Below are positions 58,420 through 64,000 of a stretch of 64,000 nt of DNA, piece by piece. This DNA is from Lotus japonicus (lineage: Eukaryota > Streptophyta > Magnoliopsida > Fabales > Fabaceae), in the NCBI RefSeq assembly GCF_012489685.1, contig NC_080046.1:58890195-58954194 (forward strand). Direction: 5' to 3'. A model generated the notes under the pieces. The model ran no database searches. It worked only from the letters and a program-made list of their open reading frames with translations, and was not told where the DNA came from. Made by a program: the position numbers and the translations under genes. Every line of letters starts with the position of its first letter. Positions within the stretch are counted from its first letter, which is position 1.

Positions 58420-59757
58420 TTAAATTAAAATATGGTCCTTGCAAGTAGAGATATGATTGGTGCCATAGCTAATTGCTTGAAGACTTGAATCAGACATATT
58501 TGTAATCCATCTCATTGGACCATTTGATTCTCCTGCTAGATTGTAAGCATAAGAAGGCCATCTTACATCAGTTCCACACATGCTGGTCACACTAGTTCTG
58601 ATCATCTTCTGTGTTCTTTCAAGAACTATAAGACTTGAAAATGTAGAGAAACTGTTTCCCACAAAGATATTGGCCCGCAAACACACTTCGTAATCGATTG
58701 CGGATTGAATTAGATACGGATACTTCTTAAAAATTCCATCTACAGCAAGTTTCTTCTTCTCAAAAGGAAGAAACCCATCTCCCCAACCTTCCATTATGGA
58801 AGAATTGTTAAGGAGTTTATCACCAACTGCAAGATAAACAACAATCGGAGTCTTCAAACCAACAATGTTTTTAACTCTTTCCATGATCTCTTTCTTGCTA
58901 CTGCAGATTTGATTTGTGTTCAATCTCTGCTCTAGCTTCTTGCAGTGAATCATCCAATCAATTTCTATCCTCATGTGGACAGCAACATATGGAAGAGGCT
59001 GAAATGATGAACTATCAGAGGTGATACTCTTTTTCAATTCCTCTGATTCAGTTTTTCCTATTACCTCTCTTCCAACTTCTCTAATCCTAGACACAACTCT
59101 ATCAGCTTCTTGAGCAATCTCATCTATAACTTCTAAACACTCAAAAACCTTTGCATAGTCCTTCACAGGCCAATGATCATGCCACATGAATGGGTTTTTG
59201 CCTACAATTCGGATTACCTCATAGTCATCAAATGAGCCTAAGCTATACTCCTTCAATTGTGATAAGTCTCTCGCCAATGTCCACCTCCTTCCACTCCCTT
59301 TTTGCATTTCAAGCACTTGTGTTCTATTCAAGACATCTGAGTAGTAACCCAACCGAACAAAACCACGGAAAAGCGTGTTAAACTTATCAAATTGGAACAC
59401 TTTATCAAAGGAAATGGGTTGCAGGAGGTCAATTTATTTGTAAAACAGGGAGGCACTGAAGCTTGGCATCAAAAGGGTTCGATTCAGCATTCTAGCAGTG
59501 AGGCATGCTCTTGCAAATGCAATCTTCTGGTTGTTTAGACCCCACACAAGCTGCGGAACCGCCAAAAACTTATCCTGCCGAATTCCCAATTCAGAATGGC
59601 TGCTGATATATACAAAGTTGCTCCATTCAAATACATCAAAGCCAGGGAAGGAAGGAGGGAACAATACTCTAAGGATCAAAACAGTGACAAGCAGAACCAT
59701 ACATTTGGTTGCTGTTGATTTCAGAGTGCCACCCAAGAACTTAGACAAAACTTCCAT
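58420..59757 (-). pseudogene. O-fucosyltransferase-like protein with one nonsense codon
   Basis: A single-exon frame of 446 codons from ATG 59757 (MEVLSKFLGGTLKSTATKCM), continuous to TAG/TAA-type stop at 58420 except for one TAA at 59434-59436 (codon 108). Family: plant GDP-fucose O-fucosyltransferase-related (GT65-like, DUF246), type II Golgi glycosyltransferases. Evidence: a transmembrane segment at about 18-35 (CMVLLVTVLILRVLFP), LVWGLNNQKIAFARACLTAR, RTLLMPSFSASLFYK, the substrate motif VAVHMRIEIDWMIHCKKLE (HxRxExDW type) and VCLRANIFVGNSFSTFSSLI near the C-terminus. The rest of the frame is clean, so the stop is recent, a sequencing error, or marks a truncated allele. In-frame sequence runs a few codons upstream of the ATG with no other ATG. 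Substrate unknown. Confidence 0.85.
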
Positions 59758-60840
59758 GTAGGAATTAGGATTAACTCTCCCAAGCAAAGCATCAATTTGT
59801 TCTAATTTAAGAACTCAGAATATGACTCACAAAAGATCAACATCGGTGCATGAGCAGCATGCCAGGATCCAATTTTGAAGCCCCCCACAATCTGAAAGAA
59901 TAGGAATAATGAGAATGCAACAATTTAAGTAGAGAGTTCACCAGTAACAAGATGAATGTCTATACTAACAGTACCACATTCCAAAAAGCTAAAAAAAGAA
60001 AAACATCAAAATCTGCTTACCCCAGATTACTTATGGAATTTTAATGTGAGAATATTGAATTTTGATTCTGATTTATGAAGACACCTTCAATGTTCTTCAT
60101 CTTTATGCCTTTATCTCATAGCAATTGCATTGTAAAAGAAAAAGAAAAAGAAAAAAAATATGACTCACACAAGAACAAAACATCCGAATAAGAGCAGGAC
60201 CTATTAAACCAACGTTAAAAATCAACAAATAATAGGATTATGTATTGAATTAGAGCCATGAAAGCGTTTGCATGTTGATTTTTTTACCTGTGGAAAGCTT
60301 TGAATTGAATGACTGAGGGAATAGGCGCGCATCACATGCATGAGAGTTGTGGTAAAAAACCCAGAAAGCAAATGGGATAAGAACCAAATGGGGTTGATGA
60401 TGAGTGTAAGAGGGACCACGTTGAAGCCCAAAAAGAATATATGGGGATGAGGAAAAGGAGAAAGGTGCTGGGAATAGAGAGAAAATGGACAGAAGAGGGT
60501 TGTTTAAAGGAACAAATGATCATGGAAAGGTACAACTAGACAGATAGATATGGAAAAGCAGAAATTCTTTCGAAATGGTTGATTAAATAAATTAAAATAA
60601 AGGACACTATATGGATTTGACTCAGCTATGCAATGGAGCCAAAATTTAGGATGCACGTGTTTGTGTGTAGGTATAGGCTCGAGATTATATTTGGATAATG
60701 AATGTTATCACGTATTTTACGATGAAATTATGATCTTAGTATGTGAGTCGAACATTACTTGAGTTATGTTATTGTTGTAGTAGGTGCGGGTTCAAGTGAC
60801 TCGTTGGATTGGAATATCTCAAAATACCAGTGCAACAAGA
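59758..60840. other. Upstream region of the fucosyltransferase-like gene
   Basis: Probably promoter and 5' UTR on the minus side (ct-rich stretches near 60430-60500). No coding exon recognised. Confidence 0.45.
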
Positions 60841-60989
60841 TTACATCAAATGTGAGGGAGAGAGAGGGAGCGAGGGCGGGAGCGAGAGCGAGCGAGAGGA
60901 GGGGGTTGGATTCAGGTTGGTCGTTACAACAAGAATCGCTGGCGGAGTCGTGGAGGAGATGGCCACGATGGATCACGCAAGGGGAATGG

Positions 60990-61676
60990 CAACATCACAT
61001 CTTTTTTCTTTACCAATTTTCCGGACAATTTTGGTGAGAAGAACTTGTGGGGGGTTTTCCAACGGTATGGTAGGGTGTGGGAAGTGTACATACCACCAAG
61101 AAGGGATTAGAGACGGAAGAGGTTTGGATTTGTTAGGTTCTTGAATGTGACAGATCCTAGGCGGTTGGAGGGGGAGCTGGATAAAATTCTGATTTGCGCC
61201 ACGAAGATGAATGTGAATCTTCCCAGGTTCGCATAAAGGTGGCGAAGAAGGATCATATTCAGAGACAGAGGAATCCTGTGGGGCACAAGGAGGAACGGCG
61301 GGACTGGGTTAAGAAGCCTGAGGTGAGGCCAGATCGGTCTTATGTTCAGGTGGTGACGGGAGGAGGGAATTATGCAGCTTCGGGGAGTTCTTTAGAAAAT
61401 GTGCTCAAAGGCATTCCTGTGGAGGAATGGAATGGTCCTGCTATTCCGGATGCAGAAGCATGGTTGAAACCGAGCCTCGTGGGAGTGATTAAAAATACAG
61501 CTTGGATCCCTTCCTTGCAGAACGCTTTTCTCCTTGAGGGTTTCTCTACTATTCAAGTTAAATACTTTGGGGATGGCTTGGTTCTTCTTTCTGGGCCGGA
61601 GGGTTTGAACCTGGAGGAAGCGCTTGCCGGTTCGAAGGAGTGGATGGAGGAAAAATGTACGTTTTTTTTTTTTTAA
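60990..61676 (+). pseudogene. LINE ORF1 remnant with RRM
   Basis: Encodes NFPDNFGEKNLWGVFQRYGR, VYIPPRRD, then, after losing one T in the RNP1 region (near 61118), the remaining RRM piece LNVTDPRRLEGELDKILICA. A second frame from 61194 gives RPDRSYVQVVTGGG and WLKPSLVGVIKNTAWIPSLQ. This RRM-first architecture is standard for plant L1 ORF1 proteins, which bind LINE RNA. It stops in a T run at 61662-61673. No ORF2 is attached. The ga-rich tract 60850-60905 lies upstream. Confidence 0.75.
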
Positions 61677-61957
61677 GAATGTGAAAACATGTAAGTTTTT
61701 TTTTTTGGTCAAAGGTTAATGATATAACATTAAACCACAAGGTGGTGAAGTGGAGCTTTGTGTCACCAAACTGTACAAACCAAGCCAACTGGCTAAACAA
61801 TAACCAAGGTAAACATGAATCAACTGGCTAAACATGTACGTTTTGATTGACCAAAAAAAATCTTACTTTTCTTTTTTTGTTTTGTTAGTCTTTCTTGTTT
61901 TTGTTTTGTTAGTCTGATGATAGGGAGAAGAACTAACCTTGACTAACTGTTTGATTT

Positions 61958-62160
61958 TTCTGAGCCCATTACAAATATACACACATATTAACCCTGAATT
62001 ACCCACACACACGCAAAGCATTGGCAGATTCACACACTATCACTAAACATACTGGGCCAAGAGGCCCAAAATATTCACACACATACATACAAAAAATCAA
62101 AAACATGATCTAATTCACCACACACCAAATGCGAGATTGTAAGATGCACATGCATTCACT
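61958..62160 (-). repeat. Dispersed repeat, inverse copy of 41862-42080
   Basis: AC-rich plus strand (attacccacacacacgcaaag). Reverse complement of the earlier copy over about 200 bp. Confidence 0.8.
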
Positions 62161-62284
62161 ATTACAGGCTAGAGATAATCTTTCTTGAATTTAACGTGTG
62201 CACCGTCAATGTAAACTTTGTTTACACAGTGTAAATTTTGAACAAATGATCATGGAAAGGTACAACTAGACATTTGTATTGCAG

Positions 62285-62455
62285 GAGCGACTACTTCACA
62301 ACTTTTGTATCATTTAGACTATGAACGTACGCGATTGGCTATTGATCCACTGGAGTATCGTGCTACTGATCAACGCCAGGTTAAAGGACTAGTTGATGTT
62401 TATCGTAAAACCTTATCAAGTGATGGAATTGGTGGCTTGTACAGGGGATTTGGAT
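62285..62455 (+). pseudogene. ADP/ATP-carrier fragment (ER-ANT1-like)
   Basis: After an acceptor-like tattgcag, one exon encodes [20 protein letters not shown], then [20 protein letters not shown] and [10 protein letters not shown]. This corresponds to the end of repeat 1 and start of repeat 2 of a mitochondrial-carrier-family adenine nucleotide transporter. The YRATDQRQ linker is closest in memory to plant ER-ANT1. A long-TIR element starts at its 3' edge, and no other exon is visible, so it is an isolated fragment. Confidence 0.75.
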
Positions 62456-63418
62456 TTTTTTTTCTGAATAATGTAAAAAAAATATTTATTTAGCAAAAAG
62501 GGGTGGGAAAAAAATTATTTAGCAAAATGGGGTAGTTTTTGGAGAAAAGGCCACGGACACAGGCCCCGTCCATAAACCGTGGCTAAAAGTCTGGAGAGGC
62601 AACGGTTTTTCGTTTTGGTGGCCATAACCACGATTTCTGGAACGGCTACGGTTTTACTGTTGTTGCCCTAAGTTTCTTTACATTGACATTGATTTTTTTC
62701 TCTAAAACTTGGTATAAATTATTTTAACCTATGAAAAAAAAATTATTATATGTTTCTAGAATTTCATTTGAGTTTACTATCGCCCCGATGTACCAAAAAA
62801 GAATTTCATATGAGTTTACTATATTTATTTGTGTTATTTAGAGATATTTATTTTAAAGAACTAAAATAAATATGAGTATTTTTCTTTATTTATATATTTT
62901 CAAAAAAAAAAATTATATATTTGTAAATTTCATGAATTTTTTTTTTTGAACTCAAATTTCATGAGTTTATTAGAGTTATTTGTGTTCTTTATAAATATTT
63001 AAATAAATAAAATCCTCATAATTATTTTAACTAAAATAATTATCTATTTATGTTGTTTAAAATAAATATTTATTAAAAATAAATGTCTATAAAGAACACA
63101 AATAAATACAGTAAATTCTTATAAAATTATAAAAAAATTTAAGAAATTTTTTTCATAAGTTAAGATAATTTATATGAATTTTCTATTGTAAAGAAGATAT
63201 AGGCAACAACTTTGTAACCGTAGCCTTTATGAAACCTGGGTTCTACCCACATTTAGACTGAACCGTTGCCCTTTTATACTTTACGCCACGGTTTATTGAC
63301 GGGGGCATCGCGCCCGTGGCCGTTTCTTCAAAAACTATCCCACTTTGCTAAATAATTTTTTTTTCACCCTTTTTTGCTAAATAATTTTTTTTTACATTAT
63401 TTAGAAAAAAAATCTAAT
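62450..63418. mobile_element. Long-TIR non-autonomous DNA element
   Basis: About 970 bp with inverted ends of about 110 bp. The left runs from ggattttttttttctgaataatg-like text through ttatttagcaaaatggggta, and the right is its complement ending ctaaataatg-type text and aaaaaaatc. The interior also pairs in part (ccacgg/ccgtgg blocks with GCC-rich phrases near 62560-62660 and 63200-63320). No transposase. Immediately follows the carrier exon. Confidence 0.75.
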
Positions 63419-64000
63419 CTTAAGTCCGTTTGTTTTTGAAACAAATTATAAACAGACATGTATCACTTTGGGGTGTGGAGAATCACTAATGATCTCCACC
63501 CAATGCTCTAGCTACTAGTGAATATGGAACCACACATTTCTAATTTTAACATTTTTTCTTGCAACATTTATTCTAAAAATTGAAAAGCGTATTGCTGAGG
63601 TGCCTGTTGAATCTAAGGAGTTGGGTACACTTATATACAGTAGAAACTCTTTAAATTAATAATGTCAGGACCGGAGAAATTTATTAATTTAGAGAGTTAT
63701 TAATTTATCGATAAATTAATAATTATTAATTTAAAGAGTTTTTAAGTAATTATACTGTACATACCAAACAAAAAGGCAAATTAGTCTATGTCTCTTAGAA
63801 TTACGTTGCAGCGAACCTTGAAACTCAATGTAAATTAGTAACTACAGTGTTCATATGCATTGGAAATCAATAATGACTTTTGAAGTTCAGTAAATGTAAA
63901 CAAGAGGAACAAATGTGTTCAATGTATTCTTAAAGGAAAACGGACAACTATTGAATCATATTTCAATAGAGTGTAATATATTTTTTTTCAGTTTCTATTA
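63419..64000. other. Right edge, no gene recognised
   Basis: AT-rich. Apart from the small MITE at 63634-63761 nothing can be supported. Confidence 0.5.
63634..63761. repeat. Small AT-rich MITE
   Basis: Inverted ends tacagtagaaactctttaaa and its imperfect complement ttaaagagtttttaagtaat before tatactgta. The core repeats ttattaattta several times and centres on atcgat. A common plant MITE style. Confidence 0.7.

Noticed and set aside
60850..60905. Purine-rich ga/gc tract as a regulatory element
   Set aside because: Simple low-complexity sequence; no evidence of function.

Overview
The window looks like nuclear DNA of a dicot plant, most likely a papilionoid legume. It is AT-rich and intron-bearing, dense in plant transposons (Sirevirus-type copia, Athila-like and TR-GAG-like LTR elements, L1-type LINEs, MULEs, MITEs, a Helitron-like block), and carries decayed copies of ordinary plant genes. 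The legume assignment is an inference from the overall look of the repeats and gene fragments. Species cannot be fixed by eye.

Layout. 1-7000: two diverged copies of a block ending in a truncated root-type ferredoxin-NADP reductase gene, with a fragment of an At1g61900-like GPI-anchored SPARK-domain protein between them. 7.8-15.1 kb (minus): a four-exon class III peroxidase. Its intron 2 holds a complete 4979-bp non-autonomous LTR retrotransposon (gag-protease only, LTRs identical by eye, 5-bp target duplication). 15.8-25.1 kb: a Sirevirus-like copia element on the minus strand (gag remnant, near-continuous pol, env-like ORF), abutting an inverted LTR fragment on the left and a small copia derivative with a 60-bp minisatellite on the right. 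25.2-27.4 kb: two Stowaway-like MITEs and a two-exon defensin-like peptide gene, the only cellular gene here with no visible lesion. 28-35 kb: Athila-like LTR carrying a MITE, a decayed LINE, and a chimeric stretch repeating about 145 bp of that LINE. 35.5-42 kb: foldback elements, a solo LTR, an NFD6-like start fragment. 42.1-46.7 kb: a LINE 5' fragment fused to a truncated second Sirevirus. 46.7-49.1 kb (minus): a second peroxidase pseudogene, with a MULE in intron 1 and the Sirevirus LTR just beyond exon 2. 49.4-57.9 kb: a foldback MITE, a Helitron-like AT-rich block and a second MULE. 58.4-59.8 kb (minus): an O-fucosyltransferase-like gene with one nonsense codon. 60.9-64 kb: LINE ORF1 remnant, an ADP/ATP-carrier fragment, a long-TIR element and a small MITE.

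No operon or coordinated pathway is visible. The story is gene decay and nested transposition: one very young insertion sits in a peroxidase that had probably already lost its distal catalytic residues, and both peroxidase relics are hit by unrelated elements. Exon limits were assigned by eye from GT/AG sites, reading frame and remembered family patterns. No alignment or database search was run.
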